Origin: Seonamhaeicola algicola
GTDB lineage: Bacteria > Bacteroidota > Bacteroidia > Flavobacteriales > Flavobacteriaceae
Length of the DNA: 64,000 nt
Assembly (NCBI RefSeq): GCF_007997385.1
Contig: NZ_VOSC01000019.1
Location: 389,864 to 453,863 of the forward strand
Direction of reading: 5' to 3'
The notes below the pieces were generated by a model that saw only the letters and a program-made list of their open reading frames with translations, was not told the origin of the DNA and did not search any database. Both the position numbers and the translations under genes were made by a program. Below, piece after piece: positions 52,673 to 62,204 of this stretch; within the stretch, counting starts at the first letter, position 1; each line of letters begins with the position of its first letter.

Positions 52673-53389
52673 TTATTTTAAATCGAATAAACTATTAACC
52701 GCTACATAACGTTCAGTTGTAAAACCTTCACCGTACTCAACACCAATTAATCGGCCTAAATCTCTGGCTCTATATTTAACACTATCTGTAAAGTTTTTAC
52801 TAGAAATAGGTGTTTCTGGTTCTTTACTTTTAGCATCAAAAAACTGTGTTTTATAAGCTAAAACGGCTTCCATTTTTTTATCAATAAAACCTGTTACATC
52901 AACAACAAAATCGGGTTCAATATGTTTCCATTGTATATAATGGTAAACATGTTTTGGGCGCCATTGTTTTTGCAAAACGCCATTAACTTCTGTTTCAATT
53001 TTTATTAATCCGCTTAAAAAACAGGCATCACTTACTAATTTACTTCCTCTCCCATGGTCTATGTGCCTATCATCAATAGCATTACACAAAACCACATTGG
53101 GTTGGTACTTTCGTATTATTTTAATAATATCTAATTGGTGTTGTTTATCATTAATAAAAAAGCCATCGGCAAATTTCAAATTTTCTCTCACAGCTACACC
53201 TAAAATGTTTTTAGCATCTTCAGCTTCATGAGCTCTAGTTTGCGCTGTACCGCGCGTACCTAATTCGCCTTGGGTTAAATCTATAATACCAACTTTTTTT
53301 CCGTTAGCAATTTCTTTAGCTATGGTGGCACCACAACCTAACTCTACATCATCTGGGTGTGCGCCAATGGCTAAAATATCTAGTTTCAT
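52673..53389 (-). CDS. bshB1: Bacillithiol biosynthesis deacetylase BshB1
   Basis: 238 residues from the ATG at 53389; the longer frame adds a non-conserved N-terminus. PIG-L/LmbE deacetylase with AIGAHPDDVELGCGA (zinc HPDD, about 6-20), DLTQGELGTRGT and the DDRHIDHGRGS zinc-His segment, plus VYHYIQWKHIEPDFVVDVT. It removes the acetyl group from GlcNAc-malate in bacillithiol synthesis. BshA and BshC are elsewhere. Single gene. Confidence 0.93.
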   Translation of the reverse strand: MKLDILAIGAHPDDVELGCGATIAKEIANGKKVGIIDLTQGELGTRGTAQTRAHEAEDAKNILGVAVRENLKFADGFFINDKQHQLDIIKIIRKYQPNVVLCNAIDDRHIDHGRGSKLVSDACFLSGLIKIETEVNGVLQKQWRPKHVYHYIQWKHIEPDFVVDVTGFIDKKMEAVLAYKTQFFDAKSKEPETPISSKNFTDSVKYRARDLGRLIGVEYGEGFTTERYVAVNSLFDLK

Positions 53390-53607
53390 AACATTAAATT
53401 TTAGGCTAAAGAAATAAAATAGCAGCAATTAACACACGCATTTTTTGAAAATTTTAAGATTCATTTTAAACCTCAACAATTGTATTCTTTTAAATAATTG
53501 CTAATCACTTAAAAAGTATAATTACTCAAACGTATTCGCTAGTAGTTTCTTCATTTTTTATAGGCTAAATATAACAATAATTAAAAAATTAAAAGAATGC
53601 GTAAAGT

Positions 53608-53651
53608 ATGACTTTGGTCATGATACATGCCTTATACAGGTAGTAATTTTA
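53608..53651 (+). promoter_or_regulatory. FNR-like site and -7 box of the SLC13-DUF2490 promoter
   Basis: ATGACTTTGGTCAT (53608-53621), a perfect ATGAC/GTCAT palindrome with N4, and TAATTTTA (53644-53651). Centre-to-box distance 29.5 bp; start codon at 53681. Confidence 0.68.
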
Positions 53652-53680
53652 CCTCATAATTAATACTAAAAAAATCAGGT

Positions 53681-55519
53681 ATGTATTTAATGTTATTCAT
53701 TTTAGTTATAACCATTGGGTTATTTGTATGGGGCAAGTTTACGCCAGATATTGTGGCGCTAATTTCAATGATTAGTTTATACTTAACGGGTATTTTAACA
53801 GCTTCTGAAACACTTAGTGGCTTTAGTAACCCTACAGTAATTATGATTGCCGCCCTATTTATTATTGGTGAAGGAATTGCACAAACTGGATGGACGGCTA
53901 TGGCCGGAAAAAAGTTTGTAGAATGGGCTGGTAAAAGTATTCCTAAACTTTTAGTTATTGTTAGTTTAGGCGCCGGTGTACTATCTGGTTTTGTTAGTAA
54001 TACTGGTACTGTTGCTACTTTAATGCCTTTAACTATATCTTCAGCTTGGAGCATTGGTACTTTACCTTCAAAAATGCTAATGCCTGTTGCTTTTGGCTCA
54101 AATACTGGTGGTTTGTTAACACTTACTGGTACACCACCAAATATTATTGCTAGTAATGCTTTAGTTGAAAATGGATTTGAAGGATTTTCGTTTTTTGAAT
54201 TTGCACTTATTGGTATACCACTTTTAATTATTGCTTTGGTTTATTTTAGGTATGTTGCTTATAAATTATTACCTAAAAATAAAACTAATAACAAGCCTGT
54301 AAATATTGAATCTACTCTACATAATTGGATTGAAGCTTATAAAATTAACGACGATTATTACAGGTTACGCATCAGGTCTATTTCTCCCATGATTAATACA
54401 AAGCTTAAAAAGTGGGATTTAGAAAAAAAATATAATGTTACAGTTATTAGGCTTAAACGCAGGCATCCTAATATGCTTAAAGGTATTCCACAGTTTGAAG
54501 AATTCCCAGATTTAAACACCAAGCTTAAATACCATGATATTATTACTGTAAAAGGTAGCACCGAATCTATTAATAAATTAATGATAGAATTTAGATTAGG
54601 TTTACTACCACTAGAACCTGTTACTGATGAGTTAAAACACAACCTTATTAACCAAGAAGTTGGTATGACCGAAGTTATTGTAAACCCAAACTCCATTTTT
54701 GTAGGAAGAAAATACAAACTTGGTGATTATTTTAAACGTTTTGGTATTCAACTACTTGCTGCTTCTAGAAACAATAAACCGCTTTTAGATAAAGAAATTA
54801 CAGTTAAAGCTGGTGATGCATTTTTACTTAGAGGTACATGGGGCAGCATTGAAGACCTTAAAAACCAACATGAAAACCTTGTTATTATAGGTAGCCCCGA
54901 AGGAATGGCTAAAAATGTTGAAAGTTTAAACCATAAATCATACATAGCCTTAGGCGCATTGTTACTTATGATTGTTTTTATGGTATTTAAAATAGTTCCG
55001 GGGTCTATTGCTGCTTTAATTTCAGCTGGTATTATTTTATTAACAGGTTGTATTCCTATGGCTAAAGCTTATAAAGGTATAAGCTGGATAAGTGTTATAA
55101 TGATTGCCGCTATGATACCAATGGGTATTGCATTACAAAAAACAGGTACTGCGCAAGTTATTGCCAATGCCTTGGTTGATTATTTAGGCTCTATACACCC
55201 AATAATGCTTTTAGGCGGTGTATTTTTATTAACAACAACCTTTAGTCAGGTTATAAATAATTCGGCTACTGCAGTATTAATGGCTCCTATTGCTATACTG
55301 GCAGCAAACTCTTTAAACCTATCACCTGAACCTTTTATGATTGTAGTAGCTATAAGTGCTTCTACTGCATTTTTAACACCTATTGGTACTACAACAAACG
55401 CTATGGTAATGACGGCTGGTGGTTATAAATTTATGGATTACCTAAAAGTTGGCGCACCACTTTTACTACTATTTTTAATTGTAACGCTTTTACTAGTACC
55501 CGTTATTTGGCCATTTTAA
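53681..55519 (+). CDS. SLC13 family permease with two TrkA-C (RCK_C) domains
   Basis: 612 residues. Two blocks of membrane helices (about 1-200 and 420-612) with the divalent anion/Na+ symporter pattern SNTGTVATLMPLT and NNSATAVLMAPIAILAA, GTPPNIIASNAL and GTTTNAMVM, flank two cytoplasmic RCK_C/TrkA-C domains (about 215-395, for example TVIRLKRRHPNMLKG). Substrates in the family include sulfate, citrate and dicarboxylates; it cannot be fixed here. DUF2490 follows 11 nt later. The FNR-like promoter suggests use under low oxygen or NO. Confidence 0.92.
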   Translation: MYLMLFILVITIGLFVWGKFTPDIVALISMISLYLTGILTASETLSGFSNPTVIMIAALFIIGEGIAQTGWTAMAGKKFVEWAGKSIPKLLVIVSLGAGVLSGFVSNTGTVATLMPLTISSAWSIGTLPSKMLMPVAFGSNTGGLLTLTGTPPNIIASNALVENGFEGFSFFEFALIGIPLLIIALVYFRYVAYKLLPKNKTNNKPVNIESTLHNWIEAYKINDDYYRLRIRSISPMINTKLKKWDLEKKYNVTVIRLKRRHPNMLKGIPQFEEFPDLNTKLKYHDIITVKGSTESINKLMIEFRLGLLPLEPVTDELKHNLINQEVGMTEVIVNPNSIFVGRKYKLGDYFKRFGIQLLAASRNNKPLLDKEITVKAGDAFLLRGTWGSIEDLKNQHENLVIIGSPEGMAKNVESLNHKSYIALGALLLMIVFMVFKIVPGSIAALISAGIILLTGCIPMAKAYKGISWISVIMIAAMIPMGIALQKTGTAQVIANALVDYLGSIHPIMLLGGVFLLTTTFSQVINNSATAVLMAPIAILAANSLNLSPEPFMIVVAISASTAFLTPIGTTTNAMVMTAGGYKFMDYLKVGAPLLLLFLIVTLLLVPVIWPF

Positions 55520-55530
55520 ATTAATGTATA

Positions 55531-56217
55531 ATGAAAAAAATAAGCACTATAATTTTTGTTTTTATTTGTTGTAATGTATTGGCACAATCGCCTATTGAAG
55601 ATAAAATGGGTTCTTGGTTTACCTATGGTGCTAGCTACAGAATTTCAGATAAAATAAGTATAAGCAACGTTGTTCAATCTTGGCATTATGAAGTAGCTGA
55701 TAATTTTAATTTTTTGTTTACCAGTTTAACATTAAACTACCACGTATCACCTAAAATAACAACATCGGTAGCTTATGGCTGGATGGATATTGATAGCGGA
55801 TTTAACAAACAAGGGCCACATACTTTTGAAAACAGAACCTATGAGCAATTAGGTTATAAACACAAAATAGGCAAGCTTCCTTTTGATCATAGATTGAGAT
55901 TAGAACAACGCTTTTTAAATAAACCTGCACCAAAAGATAATGTTTTTCATAACCGTATGCGTTATAGGTTAGGTTCAAAAATTAAATTAAATAACACTTT
56001 TTTTATACGGTTGAATAATGAATTTATTTGGACTATTCAAACTGAAAAAAATGATGCCTTTACAGAAAATAGAGCTTATGGCGCTTTAGGCATTAACGTA
56101 TTTAAAAGTGCAAACATACAGGTAGGCTATTTAAACCGAAAAATTAAAGGATTAGACCTACACAGATTACAACTTGGATTTTTTTACAAATTAGATTTAA
56201 GAAAGAAAAACATTTAG
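55531..56217 (+). CDS. DUF2490 outer-membrane beta-barrel protein
   Basis: 228 residues. Signal peptide (KKISTIIFVFICCNVLAQ). The mature part is made of alternating beta-strands, typical of DUF2490: GSWFTYGASYRISDKISISNV, EQLGYKHKIGKLPFDHRLRLEQRFL and FIRLNNEFIWTIQTEKNDAF, and it ends in an aromatic, charged strand. DUF2490 proteins are predicted small porin-like barrels. Co-transcribed with the SLC13 permease, so it may let its solute through the outer membrane (inference). Confidence 0.88.
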   Translation: MKKISTIIFVFICCNVLAQSPIEDKMGSWFTYGASYRISDKISISNVVQSWHYEVADNFNFLFTSLTLNYHVSPKITTSVAYGWMDIDSGFNKQGPHTFENRTYEQLGYKHKIGKLPFDHRLRLEQRFLNKPAPKDNVFHNRMRYRLGSKIKLNNTFFIRLNNEFIWTIQTEKNDAFTENRAYGALGINVFKSANIQVGYLNRKIKGLDLHRLQLGFFYKLDLRKKNI

Positions 56218-56228
56218 TTAGATTTAGT

Positions 56229-57107
56229 TTATTCTTGGAAAGACCAGGCAATAAAGCGTACTGTTTTATTGCCTGTTTCCATGTTTATAACCTTTATTGA
56301 TGTTGCTCCTAATTTCTTTAATGACACTTTTAAACCTCTTATTAAATCTTTTTTTGATACTAACGACGAAAACCAAACACATTGCGCTTTAAATAATGAG
56401 CTTTCATATAAATAATTATGAAGAAATGCTTTTTCGCCACCTTTATACCAAAGTTCGTTATGTGTTCCTGAAAAGTTTCTTACTGGTTTATTTTCTACAG
56501 CTATATCAAGCCCTTTTAATTTTCGCTTTGTAGCATCAATTGCCTCTTGTTCAGATGTATAAAACGGCGGATTACACATAGATACCAAAAAAGAATCAGT
56601 TTCATTTAAAACACCTTTTAAAATATGTAATTTATTTTTTTGATGTCGTAATTCAATATGTGCATTCAAATTATTTTTATCAATAATTAATTGTGCATTT
56701 TGTAAAGATACTTTATCAATATCTGTAGCTACAAATTGCCATTTATAAACTGCATTACCAAGCAACGGATAAATACAAGTAGCCCCAGTACCAATATCTA
56801 AAACCTTAACACTATCACCGTTATTTTTAGGCCTTAAAATATCATTTAAATAGTGTACATAATCTACTCTACCAGGTATTGGCGGGCATAAATTATCATC
56901 AGGAAATTCCCAAAACTTAATATTATAATACTTATACAAAAGTGCCGTATTTAGGGCTTTCACTGCTTTTGGGTTTGCAAAATTTAGTGTTGTATTTTTA
57001 TGTTCGTTTTCAAAAACAAACGTATTCAATTGTGGGTACACTTCGCACAAAGCCTTTAAATTATAGCCTGTTTTGTGCTTATTCTTTACATGTAATCTTG
57101 CGGCCAA
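56229..57107 (-). CDS. rlmF: 23S rRNA (adenine(1618)-N6)-methyltransferase RlmF
   Basis: 292 residues starting at a TTG; there is no in-frame ATG upstream, and the N-terminal RLHVKNKHKTGYNLKALCEVYP is conserved in the family, so TTG is the start. SAM motif VKVLDIGTGATCIYPLLG (about 99-116), catalytic NPPF (about 179-182) in SMCNPPFYTSEQEA and the GTHNELWYKGGEKAFLHNYLYES-type segment (read as GTHNELWYKGGEKAF). It methylates A1618 of 23S rRNA (E. coli numbering) in the peptide exit tunnel. Single gene, convergent with DUF2490. Confidence 0.94.
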   Translation of the reverse strand: MAARLHVKNKHKTGYNLKALCEVYPQLNTFVFENEHKNTTLNFANPKAVKALNTALLYKYYNIKFWEFPDDNLCPPIPGRVDYVHYLNDILRPKNNGDSVKVLDIGTGATCIYPLLGNAVYKWQFVATDIDKVSLQNAQLIIDKNNLNAHIELRHQKNKLHILKGVLNETDSFLVSMCNPPFYTSEQEAIDATKRKLKGLDIAVENKPVRNFSGTHNELWYKGGEKAFLHNYLYESSLFKAQCVWFSSLVSKKDLIRGLKVSLKKLGATSIKVINMETGNKTVRFIAWSFQE

Positions 57108-57217
57108 TGTTATTTTGTGTTTTTATTTCACTAAAATTGCCATATAATTTTAAATCACCAAAATATTTTATAATCAACTTTTATCAATTGCTTATCTTCG
57201 TCAAAAAAAAGTAAAAT

Positions 57218-57877
57218 ATGCTAAAAGCCGTTATTTTTGATATGGATGGCGTTATTATTGATAGTGAGCCATTACATAACAAAGCGTATAATGATATGTT
57301 TAATGAAGTTGGAATTGATGTTTCTAAAGAACTTTACGAATCGTTCACAGGGCAATCTACCATTAATATTTGCAAACGTTTATGTAATTATTTTAATTTA
57401 GAACAAGCTCCTGAAACCTTAGTTGCTTTAAAACGTAAACATTATAAACAGTTTTTTGAAAGTGATTCAGGTTTAACTTTAATTGACGGTGTTTTAGATT
57501 TAATTAAAGATTACCACAACAATGGTTTAACCTTAGTTTTAGGGTCATCTGCCTCAATGGGCGGAATTAATCAAATTTTTGAACGCTTTGATTTAAATCA
57601 ATATTTCAAGGCGAAATTAAGTGGTGCCGATTTAAAAGAATCTAAACCAAACCCTGAAATATTTATTAAAGCCGCCGAAGCATCAGGGTTTAAGCCTGAA
57701 GAATGTATAGTTATTGAAGATTCTACCAACGGTATTAAGGCTGCTAATGCTGCAGGTATTTACTGTGTTGGTTATGACAGTTTTCACTCTAAAAACCAAG
57801 ATTATAGTTTAGCAAACAAAGTTATTAGCAACTTTAACGAAATTACTTTTGATAAAATTAACGCTATATTAAATTAG
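57218..57877 (+). CDS. HAD hydrolase, beta-phosphoglucomutase-like
   Basis: 219 residues. HAD motif I FDMDGVIIDSEPLHNKAY (nucleophile Asp at about 8), motif II SSASMG, motif III with KPNPEIF (Lys about 146) and motif IV IEDSTNGIKAA (about 171). The cap is alpha-helical (type C1). This pattern fits beta-phosphoglucomutase and related phosphatases; the substrate is unknown. An upstream TATCTTCG is a near match to the -7 box. Confidence 0.9.
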   Translation: MLKAVIFDMDGVIIDSEPLHNKAYNDMFNEVGIDVSKELYESFTGQSTINICKRLCNYFNLEQAPETLVALKRKHYKQFFESDSGLTLIDGVLDLIKDYHNNGLTLVLGSSASMGGINQIFERFDLNQYFKAKLSGADLKESKPNPEIFIKAAEASGFKPEECIVIEDSTNGIKAANAAGIYCVGYDSFHSKNQDYSLANKVISNFNEITFDKINAILN

Positions 57878-58001
57878 ATTTTATTCACTAAACTTAAAAC
57901 CTAATTTTACATAAAGTATTAAACCATAAAATTTTATATCACTAAATATTGGTTTGGAACAAAATTTGTATTAATTTAGTAACACAAACATTATCAAAAC
58001 T

Positions 58002-58196
58002 ATGCCTAAATTAAGTTTTTCATTTATGCGAAAGCCTAAAACAAAAGACACTGGACTTCGAGGTACTTTTGGAGGAAGACTTTATGTTGATAAAAATGTT
58101 TTTTATAGAAGACAAGATATACAAGACATTATAAATGAGATAAAAAATTCTGAATCAATAAAAGAACAAATATCTCAAAGTAAAGCTAGCGCGTAA
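58002..58196 (+). CDS. Small protein of unknown function, partner of the next gene
   Basis: 64 residues, basic and polar, no signal or membrane helix. It reads as a compact N-terminal half (SFSFMRKPKTKDTGLRGTFGG) and a helical tail (QDIQDIINEIKNSESIKEQIS). No family recognised. Its stop is followed at once by the GTG of the next gene, so the pair is translated from one message. Confidence 0.6.
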   Translation: MPKLSFSFMRKPKTKDTGLRGTFGGRLYVDKNVFYRRQDIQDIINEIKNSESIKEQISQSKASA

Positions 58197-58925
58197 GTGC
58201 CTTATAATTTATTTTTACTGCCCATAATTACAGGATACCTTATCCTTACTTTTTCTTTACTATTTAAGTATAATTTACAACGCCTTTCTAGAAACAGAAT
58301 TTTATTTGAATCTGTTGGCATTGGTGTAATAATAGTAATTTTTGGTTTTTTAATAAGAACTGTTTTAGAAACAATTTATAAACCCATAATTACTATTCCT
58401 TTAAATTATTTAAATGTTTTTCCTATTGAAAAACCCACTTATTTCTGGACAGTAGTTTTTTCATGCCTCATTGGTTTATTCATAACTTGGTGTATTAACA
58501 AATATATTAGACGAAATTATAAAACTGACGAACCTATTATATGGGCTATTAAACAAAATGGAGACGAAATTGAAAGGCTTTTTAAAGACTCGGTTGAAAA
58601 AGGTTTTGCTATGCAAATAACATTAAAAAATAATAAAGTTTACATTGGGTTTTCAGAAACAATACCTATCCCACAAAAAACGAATTATTTAACAATAACT
58701 CCAATTATAAGTGGATATAGAGATAGCGAAACAAAACAATTACACATAACAACAGATTATTTTAAGGTAGTTGATGAGTTTATTGAAGATTTAAATGAAC
58801 ATAACGACGAAAAAATTGAATCTATAAACTTAAATACAGATATAATAATAAAACAAGACGAAATACTTTCTGCCAGCGTGTACGAACAAAAAATTTACGA
58901 TAAATTCAATAAACAAACAGAATAA
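58197..58925 (+). CDS. Membrane protein of unknown function
   Basis: 242 residues beginning at a GTG that directly follows the stop of the previous gene; no ATG is near, so GTG is the likely start. Three membrane helices (about 4-22, 38-60 and 84-101) precede a cytoplasmic beta-rich domain with GFAMQITLKNNKVYIGFSETI-type repeats (read as FAMQITLKNNKVYIGFS and LTITPIISGYRD, about 139-180) and an acidic C-terminus. I do not recognise the family with confidence. A bidirectional terminator follows. Confidence 0.65.
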   Translation: MPYNLFLLPIITGYLILTFSLLFKYNLQRLSRNRILFESVGIGVIIVIFGFLIRTVLETIYKPIITIPLNYLNVFPIEKPTYFWTVVFSCLIGLFITWCINKYIRRNYKTDEPIIWAIKQNGDEIERLFKDSVEKGFAMQITLKNNKVYIGFSETIPIPQKTNYLTITPIISGYRDSETKQLHITTDYFKVVDEFIEDLNEHNDEKIESINLNTDIIIKQDEILSASVYEQKIYDKFNKQTE

Positions 58926-58930
58926 AAAAA

Positions 58931-58956
58931 AGCCCAATGTTAATTGGGCTTTTTTG
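58931..58956. terminator. Bidirectional intrinsic terminator
   Basis: Perfect 8-bp stem AGCCCAAT/ATTGGGCT with a GTTA loop, A run on one side and T run on the other. It serves the unknown membrane gene and, leftward, lpdA. Confidence 0.9.
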
Positions 58957-58974
58957 TATAGTTAATAATAACTT

Positions 58975-60375
58975 TTAAACATGCAGTGCCCTATCATCAG
59001 TTGCAGCTAAAGCCGCTTCTTTAATAGCTTCAGTAAATGTTGGGTGTGCATGAGACATTCTAGAAACATCTTCGGCACTAGCTCTATATTCCATAGCAAC
59101 AACTGCTTCAGCAATCATATCGGCAGCACGTGCTCCAACCATGTGTACACCTAAAATTTCATCGGTGTTTTTATCGGCTAGTACTTTTACAAATCCATCA
59201 ATATCCATACTTGCTCTAGCTCTACCTAAAGCTCGCATTGGAAATTGACCTGTTTTATATGCAACACCTGCTTCTTTTAATTGCTCTTCAGTTTTACCAA
59301 CAGCGGCTACTTCTGGCCATGTGTAAACTACACCTGGAATTAAATTATAGTCTATATGTGGTTTTTGTCCTGCTAAAGTTTCAGCTACAAACACACCTTC
59401 TTCTTCAGCTTTATGAGCTAACATTGCGCCTTTTACAACATCTCCAATAGCGTAAATGTTTGATGCGCTGGTTTGTAAATGGCTATTTACTTCTACTCTA
59501 CCTCTATCATCTAATTTAACACCTGCAGCTTCAGCGTTTAAACCATTGGTATACGGACTACGACCAACAGATACTAAACAATAATCGCCTTTAAATTCAA
59601 CTTCTTCGCCTTTCTTATTATCGGCTTTTACAATAACTTCATCACCAACACGCTCAACAGATTTTACTTTATGTGATGCATTAATTTTGAATTTTTGTTT
59701 CTTTAAAACTTTATTAAGTTCTTTTGAAACACCTGCATCCATAGTAGGTACAATTCTATCAGCATACTCAACAACTGAAACTTCGGCACCTAAACGTTTA
59801 TAAACTTGCCCAAGTTCTAAACCAATAACACCACCACCAATAACTATTAAATGCTTTGGTATTTCTTTAAGTTTTAAAGCTTCGGTTGAAGTTATAATGC
59901 GCTCTTTATCAATATTTATAAATGGTAAACTAGAGGGTTTACTTCCTGTTGCAATAATGGTATTTTTAGCTTCAATTCCGGTAGTTTCTTCACCTGAAAT
60001 TGTAATATGTGTAGCATCTTTAAAGCTTCCTAAACCTTGATATACATCAATATTATTCTTCTTCATTAAAAAATCTATACCACTTGTTGTTTGATCAACC
60101 ACGGCTTGTTTGCGAGCAATCATTTTTTCAAGATTTACCTTAACATCACCCGGAATTTCAATACCGTGTTCTTCAAAATGTTTTATGGCATCTTCATAAT
60201 GGTGTGAAGAATCTAAAAGTGCTTTACTTGGTATACAACCTACATTTAAACAAGTACCACCTAAAGTTGCATATTTTTCTATTATGGCGGTTTTCATTCC
60301 TAATTGTGCGCATCTAATAGCAGCAACATATCCACCAGGACCAGAACCAATAACGGCTACATCATATGAATTCAT
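58975..60375 (-). CDS. lpdA: Dihydrolipoyl dehydrogenase (E3)
   Basis: 466 residues, normal for E3. FAD motif VIGSGPGGYVAAI (about 8-20), redox disulfide GGTCLNVGCIPSKALL (about 39-54), NAD motif VIGGGVIGLELGQVYKRLGAEV, the second FAD segment AIGDVVKGAMLAHKA and the C-terminal active His-Glu in HAHPTFTEAI. It reoxidises lipoyl groups of 2-oxoacid dehydrogenase complexes. Here it is a lone gene; a reverse-strand TACTTTTG box lies about 30-40 nt upstream. Confidence 0.96.
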   Translation of the reverse strand: MNSYDVAVIGSGPGGYVAAIRCAQLGMKTAIIEKYATLGGTCLNVGCIPSKALLDSSHHYEDAIKHFEEHGIEIPGDVKVNLEKMIARKQAVVDQTTSGIDFLMKKNNIDVYQGLGSFKDATHITISGEETTGIEAKNTIIATGSKPSSLPFINIDKERIITSTEALKLKEIPKHLIVIGGGVIGLELGQVYKRLGAEVSVVEYADRIVPTMDAGVSKELNKVLKKQKFKINASHKVKSVERVGDEVIVKADNKKGEEVEFKGDYCLVSVGRSPYTNGLNAEAAGVKLDDRGRVEVNSHLQTSASNIYAIGDVVKGAMLAHKAEEEGVFVAETLAGQKPHIDYNLIPGVVYTWPEVAAVGKTEEQLKEAGVAYKTGQFPMRALGRARASMDIDGFVKVLADKNTDEILGVHMVGARAADMIAEAVVAMEYRASAEDVSRMSHAHPTFTEAIKEAALAATDDRALHV

Positions 60376-60438
60376 AAACTAATTTTTCTATTTAAAAATT
60401 GGTATACCAAAAGTACAAATGTTTTATGGTAAGGCAAT

Positions 60439-60465
60439 GAAAAAGTGCTTTTAAAACACTTTTAT
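60439..60465 (-). terminator. Intrinsic terminator after the S41 protease gene
   Basis: Stem AAAAGTG/CACTTTT with a 9-nt loop; on the reverse strand followed by T residues. AT-rich and so weaker than the others. Confidence 0.6.
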
Positions 60466-60507
60466 GTTTTTTGTTATGTTTTAAACATATAGTTAGCTTA
60501 CAAATAG

Positions 60508-62094
60508 CTACTCTGCCTTTCCTAATTTATTTAAAACCCATTGTAACTCAGGGTCTATGTTTTGTTGCCGGTGTTGTATGGTTGGTAAAATTTCAACATC
60601 GGGTTTTATACCAAAGCCATCGGGTTTTTGTTTATAAGGCGCTTCTATTTGCATTAAACCCATACGAACTTTTAACTGTGTATTTGGTAGTTTATAATTT
60701 TTATAAATGCCAGCTACTGTTCCATTATAGGCGCCTCCTGTTTCTTCGCCAACAAATGTTGCTCTTTTTGTGGCTTGCAAATGTGTTGACAGTAATGATG
60801 ATGCTGAAAATGAATTACCGTTAATTAATACATACATATTACCTTTATAGTTAAGCGGGTTTGGTTTCCCCTGTTTTGCCCACTTAAACTTATAATAAAT
60901 TTTACCGTTTTCTTTTTTGGTACGTAATAAATTTTGCACCAAAATAACTGGCGATACTAAGCCACCAAAAATTTTCATACTAATTGGTGATGTATTACTA
61001 AACGCATATTTAAAAAAAGGTGTACGACTGTTTACTTCACTTTTTAAAATGAACTGATACTCTTTATCTGTTAAATATGAATATAACTTATAAATTTCTG
61101 CAATGCGGCCGCCACCATTATCTCTTAAGTCTAAAATGAAATTTTTTGTTTGTAAACTATCCATTTTTGCAAAACTTTCTTGATAAAACTTTTTATAGTT
61201 ACCGTTGGTAAAACTTCTAATTTTCATGTATGCCACAGAACTATCGGTGCCTATAAAATTAAAATTACGTGTGTATTGTTTTCTTTTTGAAATATATCCG
61301 TGTTTTTTATTATACTTTTTGCGCGCTTTTTTTGCTATTTTAAGTGCCTTTTTTTCTGCTTTAGTAAGTTTTTTGGGAGCTTCTTCTTTAAGAGAATCTG
61401 TTATTACTTTTTTCTTTTTTTCGTTTTTAGCAATACGTTTTAAGGTTTTTGTAAAAACCGAATCGTTTTTTTTAAATGTAACCTGTAAGCTATCTAAAAA
61501 CCCTTTTTCTTTATAATAAAACGTTGTGAAACCTTTACTTACAAATCTGTTATGCAATGTGGTGTTAAAACCATCGGAAGCAAAACGTGTTTTCAATGTT
61601 TCTACTATTTTTTCAGTTGGCTCACCTGCTATTGTTACTACTTCACTACCTACTAATATTGAGTCTTTGCCGCGGTTTGCTATTACCCAAAGCTTATTAT
61701 TTAAATATTCAAAATCTAAATTATAAAACTGAAATTTTTGCTTAAGTAATGCTTTACGTTCTTTACGCTTAAATTGTTTTGATACTGAACCAACCGCTAC
61801 GTGCCCTTGCCTAACATTTGCCACTACAGGTGCTAATACTTTATAAAAAGCACGCGAATTCATAGGTGATTTTATACTTTTTTTTAAACTATCAAACTTA
61901 AAATCTAACGTTTCTTTGGGCGTGTACTGATATAGTTTTGGGTGATTTTTTTGTAGTTGTTTGTATAGCTTATCAATATCACTATGCAAATCTTCAACAG
62001 TATGTAATTTGGTTATTTGAGCATTGTAATTATCAACACTTTTACAAGCATTTAATTGTAAAAAAACAATGGATAAAAAAAGTAGTTTTCGCAT
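60508..62094 (-). CDS. S41 family peptidase, lipoprotein
   Basis: 528 residues from the ATG at 62094, chosen because it starts a clear lipoprotein signal (RKLLFLSIVFLQLNACKS, lipobox LNAC); the longer frame adds a basic tail without signal features. The S41 (CtpA/tricorn-like) core is present: a PDZ-like middle region (GSEVVTIAGEPTEKIVE), a Lys/Arg-rich insert (about 235-275), FILDLRDNGGGRIAEIY and INGNSFSASSLLSTH with the nucleophile Ser in NSFSAS, then GEETGGAYNG. It should cleave peptides or protein tails in the periplasm or on the outer membrane. Single gene. Confidence 0.88.
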   Translation of the reverse strand: MRKLLFLSIVFLQLNACKSVDNYNAQITKLHTVEDLHSDIDKLYKQLQKNHPKLYQYTPKETLDFKFDSLKKSIKSPMNSRAFYKVLAPVVANVRQGHVAVGSVSKQFKRKERKALLKQKFQFYNLDFEYLNNKLWVIANRGKDSILVGSEVVTIAGEPTEKIVETLKTRFASDGFNTTLHNRFVSKGFTTFYYKEKGFLDSLQVTFKKNDSVFTKTLKRIAKNEKKKKVITDSLKEEAPKKLTKAEKKALKIAKKARKKYNKKHGYISKRKQYTRNFNFIGTDSSVAYMKIRSFTNGNYKKFYQESFAKMDSLQTKNFILDLRDNGGGRIAEIYKLYSYLTDKEYQFILKSEVNSRTPFFKYAFSNTSPISMKIFGGLVSPVILVQNLLRTKKENGKIYYKFKWAKQGKPNPLNYKGNMYVLINGNSFSASSLLSTHLQATKRATFVGEETGGAYNGTVAGIYKNYKLPNTQLKVRMGLMQIEAPYKQKPDGFGIKPDVEILPTIQHRQQNIDPELQWVLNKLGKAE

Positions 62095-62190
62095 AAATAA
62101 GTATATAGTATGTGCTAAAAATAATTGTTTAGCTTTATTTTTTAAATATTTTAGTAATATTTTATCATGCTTCAAATTAAAAAATTCATG

Positions 62191-62198
62191 TATTTTTG
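62191..62198 (+). promoter_or_regulatory. -7 promoter box for smpB; near-leaderless start
   Basis: TATTTTTG, ending 6 nt before the ATG; preceded by AAAAATTCATG as at the SAM hydrolase promoter. The leader should be about 0-3 nt long. Confidence 0.58.
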
Positions 62199-62204
62199 TG
62201 CCCC

